Assembly: GCA_000181795.3 (NCBI GenBank)
Contig: CM012954.1
Location: forward strand, 11,213,103 to 11,258,455
DNA: 45,353 bases
From: Trichinella spiralis
Taxonomy: Eukaryota; Nematoda; Enoplea; Trichinellida; Trichinellidae
Direction of reading: 5' to 3'
Numbering within the stretch: position 1 is the stretch's first letter; each line of letters opens with the position of its first letter. The position numbers and the translations under genes are program-made. The notes under the pieces are model-generated. The model was not told the DNA's origin. It ran no database searches and saw only the letters and a program-made list of their open reading frames with translations. Positions 11,998-24,659 of the stretch are shown in pieces.

Positions 11998-12949
11998 CTA
12001 TTGCTTTACACCCCATACGAATGTTTTGGCGTATTGTTCAATAGTTAGCCAATGATCATGCCACAGGACAATACGTGGTCTCTTTGACTTCAGAAGCGCA
12101 TGCGCTGCTGTACTGTACCACCCATGTTTCTAAAAGTTAAAATTTTTTTAAAACTGCAAAATAGTAAAAACCCTTCTTATAAAAAAATAATTTACAAAAA
12201 TAATGCATTTTTAACTTTATTTCTAAACTGACCTTCATAATTATATATGAACAAGAAATTACAATCTTTTTCGTTTTAAAAATTATAACATTGAAACAAC
12301 CATACCGCTATACAAAAATTTAACAATACCTGCATCAAATAACACATTACAATCATGGCACTACGACTCCGGCCGGCTTTACAGTGAACGTATACTTTCT
12401 TTCCAGATTGTTCACATTCTTCTATAAATTTAACTGCTTCACGGACGTTCTCTAAACTTGTAGAATACCAAAAATCACGAATAGGGAGCCAGAAATAAGA
12501 AACTCCCCTAGCTTCCCAATCGTTTTTTGCTGCTGCCCAACGATGTTCTATTTCGTGAGGCTCTGTTAAGCACACTACACCACCAACATGCTCTTTATCA
12601 ATAAGCTATGATTATATTAAATAAATAAGTAAAGTATTTCAGCATTCTTTCAACGCCGAAATAATTCCAAAATAATATAATTCAAATTTGGAAGTTTTTT
12701 TAAACAAACATTACAAATAACATGATTAATTTTATTAAACATTCATATAGTCTAACAAATATACAGCAGAAAAAAATGGAAAATGCAAATAAAACCTACC
12801 TCGTTCATCATTGATTTAAAAGGAAGAGCACCTAAAATAACTGTTTCATCAATTTTGCTATACCATGGCCAATCTGTTTCGCTTAAACGATTCCGTAGCA
12901 AATTGTACGAAAGAGTTGAATAAAACGTTGCCCAACTCAATAGGCCCAT
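11998..12949 (-). CDS. PTPMT1: Phosphatidylglycerophosphatase / PTP-like phosphatase PTPMT1
   Basis: Three exons, 12800-12949, 12330-12605 and 11998-12129, encode 185 residues; human PTPMT1 has 201. The enzyme removes the phosphate from phosphatidylglycerophosphate on the matrix side of the inner mitochondrial membrane, a step in cardiolipin synthesis. The catalytic P-loop HCKAGRSR gives Cys125 and Arg131 in the C-x5-R motif. Also seen are WYSKIDETVILGALP, the N-terminal family block, VCLTEPHE, and the PIRDFW general-acid region, whose aspartate is retained. The hydrophobic N-terminus fits mitochondrial import. All exon phases are 0. The ATG is one base after a TTTCGTTTAG acceptor, so the leader is probably trans-spliced. 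A perfect AATAAA follows the stop closely. Confidence 0.92.
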
Positions 12950-12950
12950 T

Positions 12951-14826
12951 CTAAACGAAAGCTTTTAAAAATACTAATATTTTGTAATATAATAAAACAA
13001 AAATTCCTGAACAAAATTCTTAAAAAAATCAGTTAATTTCTATAGAATCCTGTGCAAATTATATTTTGAAAACGCAAGGGCATTTTATATAATTGATAAA
13101 ACTGAAAACACATACTTGAAATTTCGAAAGATCTTTAAGCAACTTAGTACTTTAACAGAAATTTACTGAATTACTGAAACAGCAAAAAATTCATTTGATC
13201 TTCAAAGTAAATTGCTTTCAAAGAACGGTCAACGACATACTATTTCAGTAAAGTAGAATTATTAAAATTATATATATATTACAGTATATTATATATTACA
13301 TATTATAAATTACATATTGTACTCACTTTCCAAATCATCAGTTATTCCAGTAATAGCAGAAAAAACTAGAAACAAAACAAGCATTCAACTAATTAAAACA
13401 AGATTCCGATTTTGCTATTTATAATTGCAGTTTTGATGCACTCTTAATTCTGCAAATTTTAGTAACAATTCATTGTTTCCTAATCTTAAGTTTTAATTGA
13501 GAGAATAATTTTAAAAACTGTTTAAAATTTTACTCCACATGCTTACTATTTAAATAATAATTGAATAATAATTGTCAAGCTTAAATTTATACTGTAACTG
13601 TTACCTTTTTCAAGCCGTTATCATAATTTATATAATTTTAAAAACCTGAAATTTTGTTTAATAATCATAAAAATCATGTGGATTTTATAATTCCATGTAA
13701 TGAAAAAATAAATAAAAATAATAAATATTTATTATTATGAATTGCTATTTTCAAAGCAACAATTTTACTTAATTAGCGTTTTACAGTAATAGGTCAATTG
13801 TTGGAATTCGAATTACCAGTTTCTCAAATTGAGCATTTCATCAGTTAGCTGCTTCGTTAGTTTTAGTGTAAGAAAGATTTAATTTGTAACATTCTGATCA
13901 AAATTATAATTCAAGTGAATTTTAATTCTTTTCATACGCCATTGTTTGCATACTGAAACATACTGCGTGTAGTTGTAGTTTCATCGATTGCATGTTACAA
14001 TTATTCTGTTGCAACAAAGAGCAGTTTGCTGTTAAATTCATTTCCTTTTTATTTACAGAATTTCGTTAGCTCCGTTTATTCGAATGCTGCTGTTTTGTCC
14101 AATTTTGTACTGTGTTGACTGACTAGATGCACTTACTAGATACGTTAAAGTGTGTTCTACGCTCAGTCAGTTATTTTGAATTGAAAAATGCAGTGTTTAT
14201 TTTAGTTTACTGATTGATCGTTATATTGTCTAATGTATTGCTTGTTGCAAAAAGCATGGGTTCTAATTTTGTTATAGTACCGACCGCTTCAAGGTTTGCA
14301 CACACTTTAATAAGTTTATTTGGCGTTTGTTTCAATAGAATGGGTTAACGGCTGATATTTTTTGCGAAATTGAAATGATAAAAACTTAAAAGTTTAATTT
14401 CAGTATCGAAGTCGTTCGCCGTGGTATCGTCAATAATAGAGATAAATTTTTTGTTGATGAATAAACACATTTATTTATTTATTTATTTATTTTTCTGCTT
14501 CATTTCGTCTCCTATTTATGATTTGTTTTTTGCAATGTGACTTTATTTGTTGTCATACTGTAGGTTTTTCAGTTATTGACTGTTGAAATTCAGTTGCAAA
14601 TCATTGTTAATTGATTCTGCATTATAAACGATGCACATTTCAATTCACATTTTCACTAATTTTTTTAACTATTTTTTTTTGAATTTTGCATATTTTTTAA
14701 ATTTACTGTACTGTTGTTGCTTATCATTCATGTATGTGGTGACGGTTTTGCCGTGAAATGCTGCAATAATGTTCGATAATTTTTTTCCGTTTTGTTCACT
14801 AGATGTATATATTGTTTTTTCTTCAG
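12951..14826. other. Divergent intergenic region, PTPMT1 / MAN1
   Basis: About 1.9 kb between the divergently read PTPMT1 and the MAN1-like gene. It is AT-rich with TA-rich stretches near 13260-13320. It should hold the promoters of both genes; if the leaders are trans-spliced, part of it is transcribed but discarded. No coding feature is seen apart from a TTTA repeat. Confidence 0.5.
14470..14495. repeat. (TTTA)n microsatellite
   Basis: Six or so tandem TTTA units about 340 bases upstream of the MAN1-like start codon. Similar short TTTA/TAAA runs recur elsewhere in the window, for example near 22758 and 34886. Confidence 0.8.
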
Positions 14827-14832
14827 AGGAAA

Positions 14833-17577
14833 ATGGGTGATGACGAAATGGATTCGCAAGAGATTTTGGCCGAGCTGAATCGGCTGGGCATTGCCCATGG
14901 TCCGGTGACCGGCACGACGAAACGCTTGTACATGAAAAAGATTGAAGCATTCAAAAAGAACGAATTGAACAAGAATCAGAACGTGACGACGACTTCGAGC
15001 CGACGTCGTACAACGAAGAAGAGCAGCGTCAGTGCCGCCCCTGTAACTGAGGACAATAATAGTTCCGAGCCAGAAGCATCTGGCGGAGAGGATCCGCCGC
15101 TTGGCAAGGGTGGGAGGGGTTCAAGCCGTGTTGCTCGTCCAAGTCAAGCTGCAGCGAGCAGCGAGTTGAAGAACCGCCGTCAGTCTGTTCTGTTCGAGAA
15201 GAAGGTCGAAACGAAGAGGCAGAAATCACCGGTTCCACGCCATGGTCAACAGTCGACGCCGTGGTCAAGCGGTGCACCGATCATTTCCAACAGCTCGGCC
15301 GGATATCCAGTGTCTACAGATGCGCGGGTGGATCATCCGGTCGTTGGGGCAAACACTGATGCGTTGTTCAAAACAAAGAAAGAGAACAACGATCTGTTCA
15401 GCCCAACAGGAGGATGGACAGATTCGAATTCTGTTCGCACCAGCACTCCGTATTCTTCAAAATCGAATACCCAGTTGCCGGATTTTTTCGATTCAAACAT
15501 GGACGGAATTGGAAGACATCATCCAAGCACGAAACAAGCGACAGACGACAACTGGCCTTCTTGTCGACAATCACAAGCTTACAACGACAACAGTGATATC
15601 AACGTGACGAGAAAGCCGTTGTTATCGGAATTTCCCTTCCAACGACGCCATTTCTCAGAACACGCATACGACAGATCGAATACCGATTGTGGTGAATTTC
15701 CACATGGACATGCAGCGGACAAGGACGGCATGCAAAGTTGGTTGAGTGAAATCAGACGTTCCGCCTTTAGTCAGTTCGATGCTGTGGCGAACAGAATATT
15801 CGCAACGTTTTGCAACCCTGATCGACAACGGGAATCACACACCACCACTGCTACTGCTGGTGGGGGTGGTCAGTCGTATTATTCTTTTCCACCCAAGCCG
15901 GGCCAGAGGTCTTATGGGAAAAGTCAAGCAAGGCATGCTGCTTCGGATGTTGATCACGGTGGTCGAACTCGTTGGTACTGGACAGAAGACAGTTCCAAGC
16001 CGATACTGATTGGAATTTTGACACTTTTGGTTGGCTTGTTGTTGCTCTACTTAGCTTTGGTCAACAAGCGTCATCTACATAGCACATCAGCGTTGGTCGT
16101 CGGTAAGCATTGGTAGTTTTTTTTCCATTTTACACTGCACGATCAATTTATTTATATTATTTCTTTTTCTACACTAATCTTCAGTTGCTCTCGAAGATAC
16201 CGCTTACTTCTTATTCAATCGAATGGTCCTTCCGGCTTTGGTTATTGTTTTTGGTAACTGTTTTCATTGTTGTTTACTGAAATGAAATTTTAAAATGAAT
16301 TAATTATAATTCAGTTCTGTTCTTCTTTTTAATCTACTGTCAATTATTATTAGAAGCAAAAAAGAATGTAACTTTTTTCAACTTTGCCATTCATTATTTC
16401 AGTGATAGGGTTAATTTTGTTTCTGATCTGGTACAGCAAATATCGTTGGCAACGCACAGCCGAAGAACAACGTCAAACTTATGAATTGATCGAGAAAATT
16501 ATTGGTTTGTTGTGATCTCTGAATAAAAAGAAAGTTATTTTATTATGATATTGTGCATTAAAATTGCAGATATACTGAGAAGACATCATGATTATTGCGA
16601 GCGCACAGGTACAACACAAAAGCCTTTACCTATTTCTCACGTGCGTGATATGCTGATTCCGTTGGCGAAGAGGTGGTGGTGATTTTTGAAAATTGGAAAT
16701 CTGAAAACGAATAAAATTCTCTTTTTACAGACGTGAAATGATGCCAATTTGGAACAAGGCGGTGCAGTATTTGTCAGAAAATGATTCGCGTGTTCGAACA
16801 GAAACCCAGTGCATTTCAGGCGAAGAATTTGTCGTCTGGCGATGGATGCAGTTGGCTACGTCGAGCGTAATTTTCATTATTTCCCCATGTATTTTCCTTT
16901 CTGTTGTTCTTCACGTTACTCTTTTTTTCCATGATTTCGCTTCATCAGTTGAGTGATGATAATAAAGTATGGCAGGGGTATGCGTTTCAAGATGAAGAAT
17001 TGGCCAAGAACATGCCCCACTCTCCAATGTTCAAGTATTTGAAAGTCCGAGGGCTGTTCGATCCTGACCTGTAAGATGAGCATTGTGTAGCAGCGCAGTA
17101 TCTTCTCTATTCTTTTTTTCAGAGAAACTGAAGACGGTTGGCCAAGACATATTCAAGATGCGATACTGGAGAAACTTGGACCGAAATTACGCGTTTGTCA
17201 CATGGCTATCGATACTACATCAAAAGAGGTATTTCCTCCTTTTTTTTGGCAAACTATTTTCTGAAATGTCATCTGATATGTAAAAGAAAATCTATACTTA
17301 TTTCTTCGCAGGGAGTTGTATTCATGAAAATGGCGAGTTTGGAAGAGGCGAGTGATGCATTCAAAACTTTACACGGTTCTTGGTTTAACGGTATATTTAA
17401 TTTGTATTTGAAACAGTTTTGTCATATGGTTAACAAATTTCAGGACGGTTGGTATATGTGAAATTTTTACGACCTGAACGATACAACAAACGTTTCCCAG
17501 AAGCGATGAATGCAAGTGATCCAATTCGTATTTTCAAACCGCGCTATTCGACCATTCTACGTAATAATAATTATTGA
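14833..17577 (+). CDS. LEMD3: LEM-domain inner nuclear membrane protein, MAN1/LEMD3-like
   Basis: Nine exons, 14833-16102, 16185-16253, 16403-16504, 16570-16672, 16731-16866, 16949-17070, 17123-17228, 17312-17390 and 17444-17577, encode 706 residues. The N-terminal LEM domain (about 6-41, with EILAELNRLGI and GPVTGTTKRLY) binds BAF on chromatin. A long Ser/Arg-rich nucleoplasmic region follows, then two membrane spans (about 396-418 and 440-461), and a C-terminal MSC winged-helix region (PMFKYLKVRGLF, DGWPRHIQDAIL). The final part is an RRM/UHM-like domain (GVVFMKMAS, FKTLHGSWFNGRLVYVKFL, ERYNKRFPEAM), which points to MAN1 rather than LEM2. In vertebrates MAN1 sequesters R-Smads through this domain. 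The ATG is 6 bases after TTTTTTCTTCAG, suggesting a trans-spliced leader. Human MAN1 is longer (911). Confidence 0.92.
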
Positions 17578-17598
17578 TTAATTAATTAATTAATTAAT
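17575..17598. repeat. (ATTA)n microsatellite at the MAN1 stop codon
   Basis: Tandem ATTA units begin at the TGA stop and run into the 3' UTR. Confidence 0.75.
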
Positions 17599-18421
17599 CG
17601 CTCGATTTATTGATTGGTTTATCATTTTACAAACGAATCATCCAATTTTTTTGTTATTTATCATTAGTCTTAAAAAATGAGTGCTTAAAACTTTCAACTA
17701 TATTATATATACATATACATGTATACGTACATTTATATTTTTATTTTTATACACAGCTGTCCATTAACCCCAGACTCAATCAGCTTATTAAATATCTTGA
17801 TCTATTTTTTGATATGATCATATTTACAGAATAAAAGTTTCCCGAAATGCTTCAATTGTTCAAATTGAATACAAATCGTATACAATATGTGCAACGGAAT
17901 GAAATCACTCTATACAAATAACACTTATTTATTCATTCATTGCACAACACTGATGAATCACTTTTGGGGGCATGTTGCACTGAAATGCAACAAACAGTAT
18001 GACAAATCAGAGCCGTGTAAATTCGAAAAAATAAAATATATACAAGTAAAATTTGAATCGAGGATTCATTTGAGAAGAGAACCCCTCCAATTTGACGCAA
18101 CTCCCGTCAAAAAAAGTATTATTACCCGCAAAAGTATTTTTTAAAGAAAAATTGTAAAAAAAAGTTACTGTTCCATAATATTGAACTTGAAAATCTTTTT
18201 CTTTTCAATCCACCTTTTTCCTTTTTTTCGTTGCTTACAACATTCGTGGATGTCGATTATTAAGCAATTAAGGTGGTCTAAATGAATAGCAAGCTTTGAG
18301 TTTAAATTTGCATGACAAAAAAAACATGGGGTAAAGAGGAGGGGATCGATCCATCCCAAGAAAAGAAAAAGCAGTGTACTCTACTACTCACCAGACTTAC
18401 TCACTCACGTTGGTCAAATTG
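17599..18421. other. Convergent 3' region, MAN1-like / shavenoid-like
   Basis: About 820 bases between two converging genes, holding both 3' UTRs. An AATAAA on the + strand near 17832 could serve MAN1. Two short open frames (17887-18144 on + and 18165-18359 on -) look like chance. Confidence 0.5.
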
Positions 18422-21400
18422 TCAGTGTTGATGAGGTGGATCTGTGGACAGGTCTTGGTCAGGGTTGGCGACCTTTTGGTTGTTGGTCTCGGCAGGGGCG
18501 GCGTCGACGAAAAATGCATGCAACCGAGGTCGAATGGGACGCTTTCCACGTGGCAGACTTTGAGCATAGGGAAGTCGGTTGAACACGTCGGCCGTGACTG
18601 GATAACAAACGCCGTCCATGGTGGCGTAGGGCGGTCGCCTGGGGAACGCATCCTCGGCATATTGTTGTACAGAGGGATCAGCGTCGGTGCGTGGCCGGAC
18701 GCGGAAGTCTGCCGGTGCCACGGCGTAGGACCAGATTGGATTTTCGTCGGTCAGCGTTGGACAAGAAGCACGCCTCTTGTAAAAGCCGGCCTGGTTGGAG
18801 CCGGCGGCCTCTCCGGGAGCGTAGCTGGGCTCCGCCGGCTTCGGCGCCGTCCAGCTTATGCTCCGATCCCTGAGCGGATGGCCTTCTTCCGGTTCGTCGA
18901 CGCACATCCACCGGGCGGCCTGTTGACGGGCGTTGAAATATTTGTACAAGTTGGAATGGCGCCCCAAACTGGCGGCCGCCATTGGCAACGGCGGCGGCTG
19001 GTGACTGTCGTTTTCCAAATAGCCGCCCGTCTCGCCGTGCCTGTTCAACCACTGGGCCACCTTCTCCGGCACGTAGGAACAGGCGCCCTCTTGGCTGGGC
19101 TTTTCGGCCAACGAGCCAGGCTCGCTTGGGCATTTGGCTTGGTATTCCATCGGCAACGTCTGACATGGGGCAGATGACGAGGCGGCGGTCGAGACTGCTG
19201 AATCCGACGTCTGGGATTCTGTCGCCTGGCCGGCCGACGTCGACTGGGCACAGTCCAGCCGACCGACGGACTGCTTTTCGTCAGTGGTGGACGAGGCCCG
19301 GCTTTCAGCCGCGATCGACCGCTCCTCTTCCGGGATGACCAGCAACGACGGGGTGTAACGGCGCCCTTTGATTCGACTCTGGGCTTGGCTGATCATGTGG
19401 CGAACTTCGGACAGAAATTCTTCGGCATTCGGCGGCGGGTTGACCATCTTCTCCGGTTCGAAAAATTCCGGACTGAAGTAAAGCCGCTTGCGATTCTGCG
19501 AATAGGGCGGTGGCGGCGGCAACGGTTCACCGCCCCCATTGCCGGCGCCTTTGCCGTACAGCTTGTGCCGTTGGGGTGAATAAGCGACACCGCCCGGGCG
19601 CATCTTGCCAGTGTTCCAACAACGTCCGTCAGTGGAATACGGACTGTAATTGTTCGATGACTAATCGGGGAAGAAAAAAAAACAAAATTTAAATCTAAAC
19701 CCCTCCCAGAAAAATTCGATTTTCATACTCGATAATTTTGATACAGATCAATATCCGGTTGGACAATACCGTCACGATATGCACGTGGAAAATGACGTAT
19801 CATGCCGGAATTTTGTTGCTTGAGAGAAAAGAAGTATTATAAAAATTAAAATTACACATTTTTTCTAATTTGAATATTAATTTTTTTTACTTCTTGCAAC
19901 AATTGCTGTTGCAATAATACGTGAAGTTGAATTTTTTTCGCCAGCCGATCTTTCTGCTGCTTCCAACAGATTGTCCAAAATACGGAAATGACCAACAAGA
20001 ATAACGTCAAAATTACACCACAAACAATACCGACAACCAAACCCAGCTGGTTGGTCCTTTCGGCGGTTTCCTTCTGATTGTTCGCCACGGCAGGTTCGGC
20101 AGCTTCTACTGCAAGCATATCAAACAAACTTGAACCAAAATTATACATACATGTATGCATTTTTTTTATTCATTGCAAAGTAAGCAAAGACCAGAAAGTA
20201 ATAATCAAATTAGTTAGCGCATATTAGCTTTTATGCTTACCATCTCGCCCGATCACTCGAAAAACAGCGCACAAATCCGGTGAATCAGCCTCTTGACATT
20301 GCAGACTGATTTCCACTATTTTTCCAGTCAAAAATAGTTGATCTTGTTTGTTTCCAAGCCACTGAAATTTTTCATGTATACATATATATATATTTATAAT
20401 AGAATAAATTGTGCAAAAAATACCATCGTTAAAGATTAATTATTTTGAAAAATTTCCAATCGATTTTATATTATACTCAAAATTCAACTTACGTTGAAAA
20501 TTCAAAGTGGAAGTTTATTTCCAAAATTACACGAAACTGTTGTGCACTGGAAAATATAGCGCGTTCCAAATAAAATCAATTAGAATCAAATTCGTTCGCA
20601 AATATGCATTAAATATTGCCAATGAACAACTAATTTATTATCACTGACAACCGCTATTCTGTACAATTGTACAATTAATTGATTTGCAATTTAACGAGAA
20701 ATAAAACACCCAGCACCACCGTAGTGGGGGAAAATTATTAAGATAATATGCAAATTTCAACGGAAATGATTTGTGAAATAGAAGTGAGCAAATTTGATGA
20801 GTAATAATTGTCTATTGTCAGGAAGCTTTAGAAATCGAAGAACAACAACAAACAGTATAACGTTGCTCAACTTGTACAGCAAAATAAAGCTGTGATAAAT
20901 AAACCTGCTAACAGTGAAAAAAAATACTTGTTTTGACCAAACCTGACAAATTCCTGTTCCACTGAAAACGAACAACTGAATAAATTTACTCAACGGATGA
21001 ACAATTCATAATTCAAAAGCATTGTAATAATACTGAACAAATAAAAAAACAAGGAAATAAAAAAAGTAGAAGAAACAAAAAAAATTAAATTTGCAATTGC
21101 TAGCATTTTAATCAAATTAACTCGTGCTTATTTATTGTTCTATTGATTGATTGAAAAAATCGAATAATAAAAAAGTGAAATAAAATGTCCACAAACTTGG
21201 ATGTAGTTGTTGCCGTTGGAGTTGAGCAAGGCGAACAAAGCGACATTTTCCAACGGAATCCAGCCGCTGTGAGTCAAATATCCGACGGACGAGACCACGC
21301 AAGGAACATTTTGATCCGCATCCGGCTTCAGTCCAACGGCTAAAAGAAAACAAAATTAGTGAAGAAACAAAATTAAATACTGCTCAATATATTGGTGTTT

Positions 21401-23158
21401 GAAAAATATACAGAAAAATATACATCTTCGTCTTCTTTTCTAGTCATTATTACGTTGCAGTATTACTGTAGTGGAAACAAGTGAATCAAATGAATCAACA
21501 AAAATGCTAATTTTAAACTTCTCATCAACATCGTTTTGAACAGTATTGAAAAAAAATTCTTTTTTTGAATAAAAAAGAAAAATATGAATTTTATCATAAA
21601 ATATTATAGTGATGACGTCGAAATGAAAAGAAGAATAAATTTCATGGAAATCAAGTGCAACTGTTGACTAGATTGTACGGCGTTATCGCCCTGCTTATCG
21701 ACCTTCAGAAAATGAAATTGCCAAATGATGAAATTGATAAATGCCGAATTTTTTTACAATCCAAAACAACACTGAGATGAGAAATAACAAATATACACTG
21801 CACAAATCAATAGCGGTGAAAATAATGTTGGCTGATTTGCATATTCGGTTATTATGTCATATAATTCAAGAAGAAGATTGCAATTGCAAAGCCAAAATTG
21901 CCAAACTGGACGAGTGTTCTAATTTGAATTTTCAACATCTTCGAACACGGTTGACACAAAACACTGGACACAAATTTCCACTATAAACAGGCGAAGTTGT
22001 GCATGAACTATCACAAAGAAGAAAAAAAAACATATAATAAAACCACTACTACGAAATAAAAGTAAACAAAGTGAAATTAAACTGATACAATTTGAACAAA
22101 ATGGAAAATTTTTCGAAAACAAATTATTCAAATATGCAAAGATGTATATATGTATATTATGGGCGCCGAATTGAAAATGGCAAATTAAAATTTTGCAGTC
22201 AACTTTTCGTCAACACCCTTTCACTGTATGTATGACCTTTGTTGACATTTTGACAAAATGCTGCCGTCATAAAAGCAATCCGGTTGCATTGGTGGTAAAG
22301 CGGCTAGGGTGGCTGTTGCGGTGATCAAAATTTTTATCAACCCAATATAATCTGTATTCGATCACAAACGTCAAATTCAGCAACGCTCATTTCTCAGTTG
22401 CTTTGAAAAACCCAAATCCAAAATAATAATTTATAAAAAACTATTTTCATTTCCACAACATCATGCATAAATAAAAAAATTTTGAAAATAAACAAATCGT
22501 AAATATTGACTTTATCACTAGTGTAAACAGGGGAATATTTATTAAAATGAGAAACAAAAATTCTTCACATAGTTACCTTTCCAATCCGGTGGCAAAGACG
22601 GGTTCAATATTTGACCAGTCAATGGCAAGTAAACAGTAGGAATTTTTATCCGCTCACTGGATTGACCGTAAATTCCAAAATGCAACATTCGGCAGTCATC
22701 TTTAATATTAAAAAATAAATAAATAAATTGTACAATAAACATATTAACTAACAACAAATATATTTATTTATTTATTTACCGATCGAATCAGAGCATTTTT
22801 TCACGTGTTGTAAAAAGGCTGGATAGTTGAGCGGACATTGGCAACTGCATCCACTGTTTCTGGAAGAGATTGCGTTGTAAACTGAGCAATGCTGCGGCTT
22901 GCATGTCACATCCGGATTGTTGAATATGTCACCAGTGTTGAAAATTCGAGTAATGTTGTGAACGAGGCGATTGGCGGAACCCTGAGAAACTGCACAAGAC
23001 CACAGTATCCAAGTGAACAGTTGAGCGAATGCATACGACGATCGGTACCGTGCGGTCGTCAGCATTGCAAAATTATCATCATCAACGTCGACCCTTCTAG
23101 GACTCTTCACAGTGGCAACGACACTTTTCCCTGCCCGCCGCCAAAGCAGCAGCTGCAT
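18422..23158 (-). CDS. Shavenoid-like single-pass transmembrane protein
   Basis: Seven exons, 22780-23158, 22577-22699, 21197-21339, 20241-20361, 19891-20108, 19729-19818 and 18422-19660, encode about 770 residues with consistent phases. The cysteine-rich N-terminal ectodomain (VTCKPQHCSVY, SGCSCQCPLNYP, DDCRMLHFG, PTVYLPLTGQI, GYLTHSGWIPL, YIQWLGNK) resembles the N-terminal domain of Drosophila shavenoid, a protein needed for epidermal hair formation. One membrane span lies at about residues 277-300 (LGLVVGIVCGVIL). The cytoplasmic part is long, proline-rich and otherwise unfamiliar. Translation may begin at 23158 or at the Met at 23065, which gives a cleaner signal peptide. The last exon is strongly GC-rich, unlike the rest of the gene. 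The family call rests on memory of the shavenoid pattern; the function here is unknown. Confidence 0.68.
20362..21196 (-). other. Long intron of the shavenoid-like gene
   Basis: An 835-base AT-rich intron. I see no nested gene or recognisable repeat in it. Confidence 0.65.
21340..22576 (-). other. Longest intron of the shavenoid-like gene, with opposite-strand open stretches
   Basis: A 1237-base intron. On the + strand, about 21612-21779, an open stretch of some 55 codons includes the amphipathic peptide LTRLYGVIALLIDLQKM; a second open frame follows at 21741-21986. Neither has a clear acceptor-donor pair or a family match, so a nested gene is possible but unproved. The segment around 22245-22325 is less AT-rich than its surroundings. 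Confidence 0.35.
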
Positions 23159-24640
23159 ACTGCCACGCTAGTTGACAAATCTGCCTGACATTAACACTGT
23201 TTTGCTCATTTGATCAACTAGTTCACAGTCGTGAACTGGCCAACAGGGTGTCACTGGGCGCCAATCGTCGACTCTCTACAGTCATTCCAATCTGAGACCT
23301 ACGCATCCTTTTATACTTTACAGTAATTGAACTGAAGATGAATAATTTTTTAATTAAAATAACAACAACAATAATTCAATTGCACAAATTAATTTTTCTG
23401 AACGTGCAACGTGGAACGTCTCTGTTTAACAGAACGAACAGAGATTTATTTTAAACTGTTGACAAGTGGGTGTGGTCAGAACCGGGCTTGATTTGGGTCA
23501 TCGTCAAGCGGCGTTTCGGTTGAAATCGAACCGGTTCAAGCTACGTCCATCACACACACGGCTAATTTAAACGGTAAGCTGACAAGCAGCGGTAGAAGCA
23601 GCAGAAGTAGTAGTATCAGAAACAACAACAACAACAACAACGCTATTTTACCTTCTTTCCACCGTAAAATGTAAAATCAAAATTGATGCCATTTATACAC
23701 ACCCAAAAAATAGCATTTCTGTAATTTATAGCTTATAATATAAGAACAACAACAACAAACTATTATAAAGATGCACATGATATGCAAATTTGTCTTTAAG
23801 CTGCGCTTTCAAGCGGTGAATAAAGAATTCAACGATTGCAATTATTTATACTTTAAAGCAAACGAAAAACAACAATCTTTTCAGGTGCTTTTCACAGCTG
23901 CATCAGTTTCATTAAAATTTCATGTGTGGTTGAAAATAATTGCTAAACTGTTGGCAATTTTCGTCAGATAACATACTGAGCACTGCACCGTGAATTTACC
24001 TTCACCCATTGATTGAAGAAACTTTCAACGAGTAAAATGAAAAATATCCATTAAACAAACATTTTATATACATTTCGTCTACTCTTCTTTTTAAGTCAGT
24101 TTTACAAATTATATAGCACCATTTCAGTGACATTTTGAAATATTTGCTTATACATACATTCGTCTGCAATAATAAATATTTATACGTTTGCCATCATAAA
24201 CGAAAACTGATTAAAATCTCTAAAATTACATTCATAACGTATGAAAATAAGCTTGAATAAACTGAAACAGATTTATCAAAAAATCGAATTATTATTCAAC
24301 TAATCAGTAAAGATTTCGGCATAAATTCAACATAAAAGTAATGCTACCAAGCTATTGAAATTGCGTTATTATCTAAAAATTATAAAAAGTATATAGACAA
24401 AAAAGAAAACGTGCAAATTCTACATTCATAATCTACTTATGAATGAATTAAGAAAATGGTAATCATTCATTGCATAAATTTCAAACTTGAACATTATTAA
24501 TTTACAGTAATCAATGACTGCCAAAGAAACGAAAAGCTGATAAGTCTTTAACTTGATATTTTCATTTAAATTCATTTACAATTATTCAGATCAAAGAAAT
24601 AAAAAATAACAAATACAATCATACTGTTGTTGCATTTCAG
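23159..24640. other. Divergent intergenic region, shavenoid-like / eIF2-alpha
   Basis: About 1.5 kb between two divergent genes. The first 450 bases are richer in G+C and probably contain the promoter and leader of the shavenoid-like gene. The rest is AT-rich. An AAC repeat lies at 23620-23641. No convincing coding frame is seen. Confidence 0.5.
23620..23641. repeat. (AAC)n microsatellite
   Basis: A run of AAC units preceded by an AGC/AGT-rich stretch, upstream of the shavenoid-like gene. Confidence 0.8.
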
Positions 24641-24659
24641 GTAAAAAACGCGGAACAAA

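Noticed and set aside
18374-19177. 267-codon + strand frame
   Set aside because: It is antisense to the GC-rich last exon of the shavenoid-like gene; GC-rich DNA has few stops and the peptide has no family pattern.
22290-22330. tRNA-Gly-like start (GCATTGGTGG)
   Set aside because: No T-loop GGTTCGA motif or pairing acceptor stem follows within tRNA length.
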